64,000 nucleotides of DNA from Paratinospora sagittata (GCA_035771175.1 CM069593.1:45479054-45543053), one strand, 5' to 3'. Counted from the first letter of the stretch, positions 10,996 to 22,321 are shown. The notes: generated by a model not told the origin, from the sequence alone. Numbers and translations: made by a program.

Positions 10996-13270
10996 ATGGC
11001 TTCTTCTACCTTAGATCCACTCACCGACCAAAACGTTTCTTCTCTTCTTTCATCAAAGGAGGTTTCCTATGAGGACCTCTTTTATGAAGAAGAAGAAGAG
11101 GAAGTTAGGGCTGACCCTCGGGTTGGAGGGGATATCATAGTTTTGTCCTCCAAGGAAAAAGGTTCAAAGGAGGGCTCTGAGGCTACCGAACAGGATGAGG
11201 AGGTGTTTCACGTGTCACCCCTTTTAGTTGATCGATCACAGAGTATGCTCGGTAGTGCCGAGCTTAGTACCTCGGGTCGTCCTCCCGCGTCCAGTGTAGG
11301 TGAGGTATTCTACTCCTTCGACCGTGTTCCCTACAAGATAAAAAAACATCATCTTGCTTAATTGAGGAAGGAGGTCGGTAGACCCAACTATGTTGGGTTG
11401 AGGGCACCTGTTCCAGGGGACCAGCCTAGCAACCATCAGAAAATGGAGGTTGCTCTGTACACCAACCTCTTCGAGGATGAGTTGACCCTACCCTTCCAAT
11501 TGCCCCTTTGTCGCCTGCTCAGCCAAATCCGAGTAGCTCCTGCTCAGCTCAACCAAAATGTCTAGAGGGCAATTTTGAGTTGTCTTGTGCTCTGAAAGGA
11601 GAAAGGGTGGTCGGAGTTCGATTGTACGATTTTAACCTAGTATACCGACTAAAGTCTCACCCGAGATGTAGCGAGTGATACTATGCATCAACCCATCAGG
11701 GTGCCGAGGAAGGCCAACCCTTGATTACAGAGAACCCCACTTCTAACAAGTCGTGGAAAGACAAGTGGTTCTTCGCCTCTGAGGAATGGGTGGAGGAAGC
11801 TGGAGTACCGACTGCATTCAAGAAACTAGGTATTGAACTTCCCTCCATCCCTTATCTTTATTTCTAATCTTATTCTTGCTCGGTGGTGACTCATGTTTTT
11901 CACCTCACTTGACAGGTACCTGGGACAAACCGACCAGGGACGAAGGGTTTGACTTCTCTCAGGTAGATGAAATCTACTAGCTCCCCTTAGCAGACCGGCG
12001 ATACAAGGTCATTTTGACACCCGAGAGACTATACAAGGCAGGCGATATTACTGAGAAGAAAGCCTTCTCAGGCGTAAGTTATGCTTGGAGTGTCTTAATT
12101 CTCTTATACCGGCCTGTGTGAAAATTCTAAGCTGATGTTGTGTTTGTAGTGTAGATTTTGCTGCTCCTGGTTCTACCAACCAAAGGGGAAAGAGGAAGAA
12201 AAAGGATGAGCTAGAGGAAATGGCACACAAGAGAGATGCAGCAGGGAAGTATGTTGCCGACCAAGCCAAACTGATGAACATTATTGTTGAACGGGCAGCC
12301 GTCGCCCAGGAGTCGGCAGCAAGATCTCCGAGCAGCGCCTCGAAGAAGACTCTTACTTCCAGGGGAAAAACTCCTGCAGCTTCCTCCGAGCAGGCAAGCT
12401 CACCTGCCAAGAAAGCTAGGTCGGTTTGGGGTAAGTCAAAGTCTCCTGCTTCTACAGACCAAAGACCTGGTAAAAAGGCATGGTTTGGGGAGGTCAAGCG
12501 CCATACAAACAAGATTGGGGACATCAGCCTCAACCTCGATTCCTATCAGGTCGGTGTCCCCAATTGTGTCTCGTCTTTGATGAAGGACGAGAATATGTGT
12601 GAAGGCTTGGCTTATGCCTTCATGAAATCAGTAGAGGTGAGTCTATTTACAAATTTTTCTTTGTTGTTCATGTATTCTTTCCTTGTTGTTTCTGACTTTG
12701 TTCTTTTTGGCTTTGTAGGTTGTTGCTCAAACTGTTTACAACCTCCGTCGCATCCAAAGGGATTACTACAAATTCCAGGAGGCAGTAAAAGAGGCCCAGA
12801 CCAACTCGGTGATCTGGGAGTCTAAGGTTGTGGCTCGGGACACTGAGCTGAGCAAGGTTTAGGGCAGCTGAAAGTAAAAGAGGTTGAGGTGGAATCTATC
12901 CAGGATGAGCTGGCCAGGTTCCGAGCACAGTTCAAGGCCACTGTTGATATCAAGGTTAAAGAAGTCTGCCAAGCTCGAGTGGAAGAGGCCTGTGTCGATG
13001 CAGTGACTCTGTACCGAGTAGACTTGGAAGAAGTTTTTTGGCGACTCGAAAGACTGGAAAGGCTTTTAAGAGTGGGCCAGGTCAGTCAATGCTGGGGAGG
13101 AAGGAGCAGAAGAGGAGGCCGGGACCGAGAACTCTCCTGCTGATCAGGGTACCACTTCAGCAGTTCAAGGGACCTCTTCTAATTTTTCGTAGACCATAGA
13201 CTTTGAGGAGGAGACACGTCGAACTGGTGACGAGGACGAGCCGGTCGGCCTGACTGAGATCCTGCACCGT
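10996..13270 (+). pseudogene. Antisense additional gene of Tat retrotransposon
   Basis: Read on the plus strand, opposite to gag-pol. The start MASSTLDPLTDQN is followed by an acidic stretch, then a block ending SEEWVEEAGVPTAFKKL, resembling the putative gypsy-type transposon family (Pfam Transposase_28). Apparent introns lie at about 11830-11915 (GTATTG...ACAG), 12074-12149 (GTAAGT...GTAG) and 12637-12718 (GTGAGT...GTAG); the third leaves phase intact (KSVE then VVAQTVYNLRR). The C-terminal half is a Glu/Lys/Arg-rich likely coiled coil, then an acidic tail with EILHRF near 13250-13270. In-frame stops near 11359, 11563 and 11594 look like G-to-A changes of TGG or similar codons, so this copy is dead. 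Function unknown. A second, shorter copy of the tail lies at 60290-60690. Confidence 0.75.
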
Positions 13271-14040
13271 TTTACGGTTCTGGGGTTGAAGAGGATCTCC
13301 ACGGTATCGACTGTATTTTTTTTGTTATGGGCCTGTGTGTCATGATATTTCCTTATTTTTTTGCTTTTCCTTGTATTCTCTTCTCGTTTTAATGAAATAT
13401 CTTTTTGTTCACACACTACGAGCTTTTTACTTGGTGTAATTAAGTACCTTTGTTGTTTTCTCAGTTTTTGTTGTATCCGAGCTTTTTACTTGATTTTCTC
13501 CTAGTATTTGTCGAGAGATGAGGTCGGTAGGTAGTAGATACCTGTCGATATTTTTACTTGGTTTTCTCCAAGTATTTGTCGAGAGATGAGGTCGGTGGGT
13601 ACTTCACCTCGGTAGAGACTATACAACCCCCCAAGGCGTTCTGAACCCGAAGGTTCTCTTCTCGGTAGAGGCTTAATCGCCGCTCCAAGGTACTTCAAGG
13701 GTAGATCACCCCTCCTTCTCGGTGGTATCTTCTCCTCTGGGTCTGTACTCCAAGGCACTTTTGACTGTAGTCATCTTCTCGGTTGGTACATAGCTAAAGC
13801 TTCGTACCCCCAAGTCATTCTAGGGCTCGGAGCCCTTCTTCTTAGTGGCTTCCGATCTGATCGGTAGTACCAAGGCACTTTAACTGTAGATCATAGACGT
13901 AGATTATTAGAACTAAACTTATTGCTAATTGTAGAAAAATCATGAGTAAACACTAATCGTAAAAACTAGAAATTAACACTAGAGGCAATCAATGCCTCTG
14001 TAGATACTAAAAACTAACTAATGAGCTGCTACTGCTACTA
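13271..14040. other. Tat spacer between antisense gene and integrase
   Basis: Non-coding on both strands. It includes a probable 3' untranslated tail of the antisense gene (TTTTAATGAAATAT near 13388) and short direct repeats of ACTTGRTTTTCTCC(A/T)AGTATTTGTCGAGAGATGAGG-type text at about 13490 and 13557. Several GGTAGTA and CTCGGT words recur to 13880. No independent gene. Confidence 0.6.
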
Positions 14041-14370
14041 CTACTGGTAGTACTTCTTAAGGTGCTCTGCAATCCACGGCTTAGGAATTATTCTTCCTGA
14101 TAGATCTTCCCAGTTGGGACCGAAGGCACCTGCTCCAGGTTCACGTGTGTTCAATATGACCTTTCTTAGTACTAAGGCACCAACTTTAAAGCTTATGTGC
14201 TTCACCTTGGCGTTGTAGTATTTAGATACCCTCTGCTGGTATGCTGCTAGTTTGAGTTGTGCCTATTCTCTTTTTTCTTCGAGCAAATCCAGGTCAGTAC
14301 GTTGAGCCTCCATATTCCTAGATTCGTCGAAGTATGAGGCTCTCAAGGTCTATATCCCAAGCTCCACTGG
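14041..14370 (-). pseudogene. Tat integrase C-terminal domain
   Basis: The minus-strand translation reads SKYYNAKVKHISFKVGALVL, then FGPNWEDLSGR and a few residues before the end HLKKYYQ. This is the usual tail of Ty3 integrases, where a small barrel-like domain follows the catalytic core. In-frame stops are present. The upstream part of integrase resumes at 17903 after a nested insertion; the broken junction is at the segment following the TGETPFSLAFG motif. Confidence 0.75.
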
Positions 14371-16551
14371 TGTCACGACCCCCTCCGTAGGGTGACATTA
14401 TGACCAACACGAAATACCATATACGCCATACCTAGATATATACGATACTTTGTCAGCCTCGTCCTTTAAGACAATACACAAAATCACTAAAAATTTCGTT
14501 AGAACCTCCCCATAAATCTGAGGTTCCACAAAAACTCGATAGTCTCATCAAATCACATAAATAAATACGATATCACATATGAACCATCATCATTCATATC
14601 AAACCCATCCATCTATATGTACACAAAACATTTTCTTTCTCACAAGACTTATACACATCTCAAGTCTCCTGAAAACATATACATCATCATAGACGTGTAT
14701 TTTTGTCTCTCATACATCTCACTAACCATTAAACATATTTTGGTGTTATATATATATACATAACCAAAAATAAAAGTATATAACCAGCTCCCTATGCACA
14801 CATACTCACAATAGCAAAGAGACAAGCTCAATCAACTCTTTCGAGCCTTGCCCTTACCCTTGTAATCAACACCTATAATAAAAAGGGAGTGGGGTGAGCT
14901 ACAACAAGCTCAGTGAGTAATCTAATAATGGAATTTTATATGCATCCATACAAAAACATGGCATTGAAATCTTCATTGTAAACTCATATGCAATTCAAAT
15001 GTAATTATCAATACATGATTCAAATACATTGCTCACCTCTCTATACATATCATACAATGCATAAAGATAAAATCTTCACCCTCAGGTAAGTAAGTGAATC
15101 TATATCTCTATTATGCATATATAGGGAGAATTCATCTTAACAAACCATCTTCTCGATCATTCCGAGGTCTAGTTCTCAAACTTCCCTCCTTGGAATTGAT
15201 CATATACCTCCCTTACTTCAAGTAAGTCCAAGCATATTCGATGTTAAAATCAAAGAGTTTAAATGCATTAATTAGACAATGCAACATGACAATCATATAT
15301 GCACATAATTCATCAAAACAGAGTTTATTTAATACAATGCCATACATAAGAACCAAATTAGAAATACTCACAAATACAAGATTTTGCCTAAGTCCACAAT
15401 CTCTATACTTAGCCAAATTCAAAAACTTGACAATTACTACACAAGCACCTCACTTGTGTTCACACTCATTTCACATCAATTCTCTGCAATTTAACATTGC
15501 AACACACTTAAATATGCATTCCACCCATAAACATTTAATCAATTGATCACCAATGAATCACAATTCATTAATAAACAACTTACCAATACATTTCGAACAC
15601 TCTAACTTTCCAACACATGTACCAAACTTTTGCTCATCACCTAACCTAGAATTCACCCATTCTGTCACACCCCGCCCGGACGCGCCTAAACCGGCGGTAC
15701 ACTCACGGACGGGGCGCGCATTTGGAACAATCATAATGGTAATAACAAAGTGCGCAGCGGAAATACAGTACACAGTACAAATCTGATTTCATATAATTCA
15801 GAATACTTTTGTACATAAAATGGTCAAGGGAACATACTCCCAAAATCCCCAATGATTCATACAAAGGGTACAAAATGTGGGCCCCATAACCTGCACCCAG
15901 TCCACCCTAATTTCCTGTGAAAGATTTGATAATATTGGAGTGAGCTTAACGCGCTCAGTGGGTAAATAGTGCATGAGTATAACAATTAATAAAGCATACT
16001 TCAATATCAAATATCTTAAATACACATGTAAGCATCATAATCAATCAATATGTATGTATGCATGACACCGTCACGTACTAATGGTTTGATGAGCGTACAT
16101 CGCCTGAGTTCACGTACTGGTGTCCTTCCCCGGGCGAAGCCAGGTTCTCACTGTACGTCCCTCCTCAGGAACGATGCTCTGGATTCACGTACTGATGTCC
16201 CTCCCTGGCGTAGCCAGGTTCACATGTACGTCCCTCTCCAGAGAAATAATATGAATAGTGAGCAATGCTTCTAACTATTCTATGAGTCATAAACCATATA
16301 CGTCCCTAGGTGGTGATATGTATGATGCCAATGCATGAACTAGTCTAGTCTACTGGTCTGGTCTTTTCTTGACATTTAGACTGACTTTGGCATCGTCTAG
16401 TGATCCTTATTAGGGTCGGTATCACGACGTGCAAGGTTAGGACATTCAGGTCATAAACATTATTGATATAATGCAGTGTAAATGAATAGTAGACATAATA
16501 ATAATTGAATGTAAACTTTAATAAAAGTTATGAAACACGCAAACCTATGTT

Positions 16552-16655
16552 TCGTTCCCCACCTTCAGATCTGGTGCTTTTCTCCGGACAGAACTTCGTT
16601 GCACCGCTTTCAGATCTGGCGCTCTTCTCCGGACAGAAATTTGTTGCACCGCACC
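16552..16655. repeat. Two-copy 52-bp direct repeat in the LTR
   Basis: The text TTCAGATCTGG(T/C)GC(T/(-))CTTCTCCGGACAGAA followed by TTGCACCGC occurs twice head to tail, about 52 bp apart. It lies in the R/U5 side of the solo LTR. No function assigned. Confidence 0.75.
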
Positions 16656-16771
16656 GAGAGTCTCAATTAGAGAGTCTCAAAAACTAAAAACTTAGAAGGC
16701 GTGGAAAGGAGAAGAAAATCCCAAGAGAAGGATAATTTGGTTTGGTGTGAGAAATGAGAATGAGGAGGTTT

Positions 16772-16779
16772 CTTATATA
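16772..16779 (-). promoter_or_regulatory. TATA box of the solo LTR
   Basis: TATATAAG on the minus strand lies 10 bp downstream, in LTR sense, of the tandem array. It is the expected core promoter of U3. Transcription would start near 16745 (inference). Confidence 0.75.
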
Positions 16780-16789
16780 GAGATTTTGT

Positions 16790-16990
16790 GCGCCTGAACG
16801 TTCTGGCATGGCGCCTGAACGTTCTGGCAGGCGCCTGAACGTTCTGGCATGGCGCCTGAACGTACTGGCAGGCGCCTGAACGTTCTGGCATGCCGCCTGA
16901 ACGTTCTGGCAGGCGCCTGAACGTTCTGGCATGCGCCTGAACGTTCTGGCATGCGCCTGAACGTTCTGGCATGCGCCTGAACGTTCGGGC
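16790..16990 (-). promoter_or_regulatory. Ten-unit array with GAACGTTC palindromes
   Basis: Ten consecutive units of 20-21 bp follow the pattern GCGCCTGAACGTTCTGGCA with T/A, G/- and TG/G variation at unit ends. Nine of ten units contain or nearly contain the palindrome CCTGAACGTTCTGG; the fourth has GTACT and the tenth GTTCGGG. The core GAA-n2-TTC is the arrangement of two inverted heat-shock-element half sites. The spacing is about two helical turns, which would put the cores on one face of the DNA. The block lies directly upstream of the LTR's TATA box. Heat or stress control is an inference. Translations of this block (ARTFRR, PERSGA) are repeat artefacts. Confidence 0.85.
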
Positions 16991-17902
16991 GTTGCCCAAA
17001 TAGTAAAAATTTCAAATAGTAATTTTTTTTTTTTTTTTTTTTTTTTGTGAAATACAGGGTATTACACATTCGATGTTCCAATTTATGTAATTCATCATCA
17101 CCAATCATCCAAGACAAGTTTCCAACCATTAAACACAACTAATCACAACAATTTACCATTGAAAATGGGTTCCCAAAACTCATACCCAGAATATCTGGAA
17201 CACCCACTTCCAACAATGGAAAATCAGTATTTTTAACATCAACATACTCACCAAGCAACAAGGAATTGATCCACAATGGTTTTGGCCAGCAACTCATTCA
17301 ATTCCAGCTCAAAACCCCCATTTTCCAGCTATTGATCCAGCCATGGAAAACACTTGCATGCCACATATGTTGAAGAAAATGAAGAAATGAGTTCAAATCA
17401 ATAAATTTTAACCCAAAATCACAAATTCTTACCTTGGATTTTGATCTTCAAGCTTAAACCCTTCTTCCTCTTCCTTTGCCCTGGGTTTTCTTCAATCCAG
17501 CAAGCTCAAAATGAGCTAGAAAGGTCGAGTTTGTTGTTTAAAATTAGCACAAACCGCCTCACCGACTTAATTTTTTTTAAAAACAAAATTGTAGGCCCAC
17601 TTAGAAGCGTGCTTTTTCCCTAAGGAAGTGCGCTTCTTTGCACTTCCCAAAAATGGTGCTCTCGGGTTTGCCATAGAAGCACGCTTCTCTGCTTAGGGAA
17701 CGCACTTCTTGCACCCAAATCTGAAATTTTTCAAAGTGTTGGGCATTTTATGATACAACTAACCTTCTAGGGTACTAATAGCCCTAAAATACATACATTC
17801 ATACTATCTAAAGGTTGTGTACATACGTATACGCATACAAATATGCCTGACAATACGTATTGGTCAACGTACAAGTTTAACTCGTACATACGGGGCGTTA
17901 CA

Positions 17903-18690
17903 AATGGTATGAGGCCTTCATCCCGAAAGCTAAGGAGAATGGTGTTTCTCCTGTTGTTGTTCGGGAGGTGGTGCCGTATGACCAGATGACTTGCAGCATA
18001 TCCTCGACCCACATTCTTTTATTTTCTTTTAACTGTCCTTCAATGTATGTTTGATAATTTTGTTTGCGGCCTCTACCTGGCCATTGACTTGAGGATGGGC
18101 TGGAATAGAAAAGAAGTGTCGAATACTGAGGTCTTCACAAAATGACCGGACTTAGCGTTGTCAAATTGTTTGTCGTTACCAGAAACAATGGCGTACGGGA
18201 CACCAAAATGGCACACAATTGACTATCAGATGAAACACGTGGTCTTCTGCTCAGTAATCTGTGCTAAAGGTTCAGCCTCTGCCCATTTGGTAAAGTAGTC
18301 AACAACAATAATTGCGAACTTGACCTATCCCTTACAGGTCGGTAGGGAGAAATTCTCTGCTGGAGCTCGGATGTTTGTCCATGTTTATGACAACTGTAAC
18401 ACTTCTGAGCTATCCTTACAGCGTCTTTGTGGATCGTTGGCCAATAATAACCCTGGCGAAGAACCTTGTATGCGAGAGTCCTTCCACCAGAATGGTTGCC
18501 ACATACGCCTGCATGAATTTCCTCCAGGACTAGTCATGCCTGCTCTTCCCGTAGGCATCTTAAGTAGATATAACTTATCATCTATTATAGAGTACCTAAA
18601 AGCTTGTTTTCGCACATTTCTTGTTTTGACCTTGTCCACGGTGAGGTTGCTACTTCGTATGAAATTTTCGATCGGGTCCATCCACGATTG
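17903..18690 (-). pseudogene. Tat integrase zinc and core region
   Basis: The minus strand shows SYGTTSRTTTGETPFSLAFG at the left edge, the usual motif at the end of the integrase core, immediately before the nested LTR. Further upstream is material resembling the integrase zinc-finger/linker (around 18385-18600). Several frames are needed to follow it, so it is frame-broken and has lost function. It is continuous in order with RNase H to the right. Confidence 0.65.
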
Positions 18691-19195
18691 ATTTTGGCTG
18701 AAACTGTTGACGTATAGGTCGGTATCAGTTGTACCAATACTCCTTTCTGGTAAAAACTCCACCGATACCTGAATCATGAGCTTCATTTTGGACGAGGAGG
18801 CCAGCTTAGAAAGGGCATTGGCTAATGTATTTTTTGTTCTTGGCACTTGCGTTAGCTCATACTCCTTCAACCTGCCTAGTAGGGCTAGGGCTTCTTTCAG
18901 ATATGTTTGCATTTTGTCATCCTTGGCCTGATATTCTGATGTAACTTGCCCCGTGACGAGCTGAGAATCGCAGTGGATGACCAATTTACTTACCCCCCAA
19001 CTGAGAGCGAGTTGTGAGCCAGCCAAAAGTGCTTCGTACTCTGCTTCGTTATTGGATGCTAAAAAATCGAAGCGAAGTGCACACAGATGTTTCTCACCTC
19101 TGGGGGAGATGAGTACTATTCCCGCTCCACATCCCTACTTGCTGGAAGAGCCGTCGACAAACAACTTTCAGGCTTCCTAAGGGCCAAGGTCAGTA
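18691..19195 (-). pseudogene. Tat RNase H domain
   Basis: Reading the minus strand gives VDGSSS near the right edge, FDFLASNNEAEYEALLAG across 19015-19090, then VSKLVIHCDSQLV and EYELTQVPRTKNTLANALSK. This is the RNase H fold with its D..E..D residues (the DGSS, EAEYEAL and CDSQLV positions) visible. The long open stretch at 18385-19026 contains most of it. Stops remain upstream and downstream. Tat elements usually carry an additional archaeal-type RNase H; whether this is that copy needs a profile comparison. Confidence 0.78.
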
Positions 19196-20440
19196 GACCG
19201 ATCTTTCTAAGGCAGCTCGGACAGAAAATATGCTAGCGCCTGACCTTTCATAGTTGTACGAGGTCAGTACTCAATGCCTAATTCACTCAACTCAAATGGC
19301 CCACTTAGTCAATCGTCCGGATGTTTCTAGTCTCAAGAACACCTGTCTCAACAGGTGTTTGGTAAGGACGACTATGCGTGAGCCTGGAAATAGGGTCTCA
19401 ATTTTCGAGCTGAAATGACTAATGTGAGGGCAAGTTTTTCAATCTCCGGATATCTTGTCTCTGCATCGAGTAAAGACTTGTTGATGTAGTATACCGCCTT
19501 CTGGCTTCCTAGCTCTTCTCTGACCAGCGCAAAACTAACTGTTGCTTCTGAAACTGCTAGGTACAGGAAGAACTATTCTCCATGAAAGGGTTTTGAGAGC
19601 AAAAGAGCCTGACCTAAGTAAGCTTTTAGCTTCTGAAAGGCCTTCTCACACTCTGGGGTCCATTCCACTACCTTTTTCTTAATCAGCTTAAAGAACGGAA
19701 GACATCTGTCTGTGGACTTAGAGATGAACCTACTCAGTGTGGCTTCGCACCCAGTGAGCCTTTGGGTTTTTTTTTCACGATCTGGGGTGGCCTTATGTCG
19801 ACCAGAGCTTGAATCTTGTCGGGATTAGCCTTGATTTCTCTTTGATTAATAAGGAATCTCAAAAATTTACCAGAGCTCACCCCAAAAGTGCATTTCATCG
19901 AGTTAAACTTCATGTGATATTTTCTTAGTATAGTGAACACATCTACTAGGTCGGTAGGATAAGCTGTCACCTCCACACTTTTGACTAACATGTCGTCGGC
20001 GCAGACTTCCATGTTGATTCCAATTTTCTTCGCGAACATGCAATTGACCAGCCTCTGGTAAGTAGCCCCGGCATTTTTCAGGCCGAAAGGCATCTCCTTC
20101 TAACAATACTGACCTTGGTCTACAATCTGGTTGTACCCTAAATATGCATCCATGAAACTCAACAGCTCATGACTTGCTTTTACGTCCACCAGTTGATCAA
20201 TGCAGGGCAATGGGAAACTGTCTTTTGGGCAGGCTTTGTTCAGATCAGTGAAGTCAACGCATGTTCTCCATTTTCAATTGGGTTTTTGACCATCACTACA
20301 TTGGCCATTTGGATAGAGCACTTTCCTGATGAAGCCTGTAGTCAGTAGTTTGTCTACTTTTTCCCGTAAACCTTGAGCTTTGTCAAAATTGAGAACTCTT
20401 CTCTTCTGTCGAACTTGTCTGGCTTCTAGGTCGACATTGA
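19196..20440 (-). pseudogene. Tat reverse transcriptase
   Basis: The minus strand contains MPFGLKNAGATYQRLVNCMF and then EVCADDMLVKS, corresponding to the F/YVDD catalytic box of Ty3 RT (CADD here instead of YVDD, both Asp retained). Downstream is the connection region up to RNase H. A stop lies just before MPFGLKN (a TAG in the codon run ending QYC), and the finger/palm N-terminal part is broken by frameshifts near 20100-20400. Not functional. Confidence 0.82.
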
Positions 20441-20855
20441 GACGATGTACTATGACGCTGGTCGATATGCCAGGTATGTCTTCATGGGACCAAGCAAAAA
20501 TAGTACGACCTTAACAGTCCTCGCTGGATCTTCACCGATCTGCACCTCGACCCATTCATCTTGGGGTTCAAGCCCCGACACCTCTTCTCTGGGGTCGAGA
20601 TCAGGGTTGGCTGAGTGTTCTAGCAACATTAATTGCTCCTCTGTAGTTTTAAGAATTTTCTTGTGCCCCATCTTTTTCTTCACGGTCGTGACATAAGAAT
20701 CCTGAGATTCTTTTTGGCTGCCCCATACCACTCCGACACCTTGTTCTGCTGGGAACTTCAAAACTAGGTGATAGGCTTATACCACAACCGTCAGACTATT
20801 GAAAAGTGGTCTCCCTATAATGGCGTTGTAGACAATATAGTACCTTACCATAAAA
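20441..20855 (-). pseudogene. Tat protease C-terminal part
   Basis: The minus-strand reading FFMVRYYIVYNAIIGRPLF then NSLTVVV corresponds to the end of the retropepsin domain, before the long linker MKFPAEQGVGVVWGSQKESQ that leads to RT. The active-site DTGSS segment should lie to the right but is missing, because the inserted block begins at about 20856. One in-frame stop lies after NSLTVVV. Confidence 0.75.
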
Positions 20856-22087
20856 AAGTTTAGTCAAGAATAATATTAATAGGTATATTTATAAAAAATA
20901 ACCTTACTAAATAAATAATGTGAATTGAACTAAAATAATAACCTTATGATATAAATAAGGTTAAGTAATGAAATTAGAATAATATCCTTAGTAAATAATT
21001 AAGGTTAATTTGAGAAAATAACCTTATTTTGTAAATAGGGTAAATAATGTGCATTAACCACTTTATGAGATAAATAAGGTTGATTAAATTGAGCAAATAA
21101 ATTTATTATATTAGTAAAGGAAATAATAACCTTATTATACGAATAAAGTGAATTAATTAAGATAATAACCTTACAGGATAAATAAAGTTAATTAATTATG
21201 AATAATAACCTTATTGGACAAATAAGGTGAGTTAAGGTGCTTAATTGATGAAATTACCTTGTATAATTACTAAGGTGAATTAATGGATTAATGAATTATT
21301 AAACATTATAAGGTATGTGGATTAATCCATTATGATCATAATTAAATTATGAAGGTAAATTGTGCTTGATTGGTTATGTATAACTATGCACATACATTAA
21401 TTAATATAAATCAACAAGGTATACATAAATTTATAAACTGCGTATCATATGGAAAATGTATGAATATAAGCAAATGAGTAAAGTAACCCATTGAGATCAT
21501 AATTGGGTTATAGTAAGATTATATTAGATTAGTAATATCAATCCTAGAGTACACTAATATGAGAACATTGAACTATATATATAGAACTAGTAATTATTAT
21601 TGGATTATGATTAAATAATGTGGAACATGTTTATTAATTGGTACACACTATACTTTCATAATTAGACGTGTGGATGTGCCATAATTGGAGATATTAAATA
21701 TACACGTGGGTACACATTAATTAATATCTGAGTATGTATATATGGGCATATATATTATTTGAATTAATATATGGCCACCTATTTTATATATGCGATATAT
21801 ATATATATATATATATGTGAGATATAATATTATATATGTGATATGTTAGGATTTTTGACAAAAATAGGTGCCATTTTTTTTATATATCTTCAAATAGACA
21901 GTAAAATATTTTATACCCACATCTAAGCAACATTTAGACATTTGGACAGCCAAGCTGTCCAAATGTTGCCCATATTGTCCACGTTGGTTTTTTTTTTTTA
22001 AAGATTAACCCTGTGCCGCTGAGGCGACACTATTAAAAAAAAATTGTTTGACAAAATTTTCATCAAAATGTAAAAGGATGTTTGAGA
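20856..22087. other. AT-rich left part of the inserted block
   Basis: About 85% A+T by eye. Degenerate units around AATAACCTTA...AAATAAGGTT recur every 50-60 bp from 20860 to 21300, with an (AT)n run at 21797-21820 and a TTTGGACAGC/GCTGTCCAAA palindrome at 21947-21966. This may be the U3 part of an LTR whose other end is near 29900, but the left edge does not begin with TG and no duplication was found. Confidence 0.5.
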
Positions 22088-22321
22088 TATTTTGATGTAT
22101 GCCGTCCATTGAAAATTAAAATGGCGTTGCGCTATGAACAGTGAAGTAGTGCCGCGACGCTCCGAGAGAGGGTTGTTTTAATTTTCATGTATGTCGCCCA
22201 TACGCAGCACTCCGAGAGGGGTTATTTTATCAATGGGCGGTAAACTCGGAGCACAGTGGTGCTGCTTTACTGTTTATAGCGCTGTGCAACAACTTTTTAA
22301 TGGGCGACATACATCAAAATT
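22088..22321. repeat. Inverted repeat around GC-rich core
   Basis: TTTTGATGTATGCCGTCCATTG on the left pairs with AATGGGCGACATACATCAAAA on the right. Between them CTCCGAGAG-G-GG appears twice. Together they make a 230-bp imperfect hairpin of high GC content inside AT-rich DNA. It lies about 1 kb upstream of the MULE transposase and could belong to that element's terminal region. Confidence 0.6.

Larger units (their letters stand above)
15663..17066 (-). mobile_element. Solo LTR nested in another LTR
   Basis: The 1404-bp segment starts TGTCACACCCCG and ends GGGTATTACA on the plus strand. It is flanked by a perfect 5-bp duplication CATTC (15658-15662 and 17067-17071). In LTR sense (minus) it starts TGTAATACCC and ends GGTGTGACA. 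U3 features are in order: a poly(A) stretch, ten 20-21-bp repeats, a TATATAAG box, then a transcribed region. There is no primer-binding site, polypurine tract or coding region, which fits recombination between two LTRs. Confidence 0.9.
14371..17902 (-). mobile_element. Solo-LTR-like insertion in integrase
   Basis: On the plus strand it starts TGTCACGACC and ends GGGGCGTTACA, so on the minus strand it starts TGTAACGCCCC, like gypsy LTRs of the Tekay/Del kind. Flanking pentamers are ACTGG (14366-14370) and AATGG (17903-17907), a target duplication with one change. Joining the flanks restores integrase order. Without the inner element it is about 2.12 kb, and no internal coding region was seen, hence solo LTR. 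A block at 17600-17700 has imperfect inverted copies of AGAAGCGTGCTT. Confidence 0.72.

Noticed and set aside
12048..12533. 161-codon minus-strand frame opposite the antisense Tat gene
   Set aside because: The plus-strand reading has splice sites and a conserved family block. The minus reading is a shadow with a biased composition.
16667..17138. Overlapping minus-strand frames with repeated PERSGACQNVQA and ARTFRR units
   Set aside because: They are translations of a 20-21-bp DNA array in all frames. The DNA lies in the U3 of a solo LTR, so a repeat protein is not supported.
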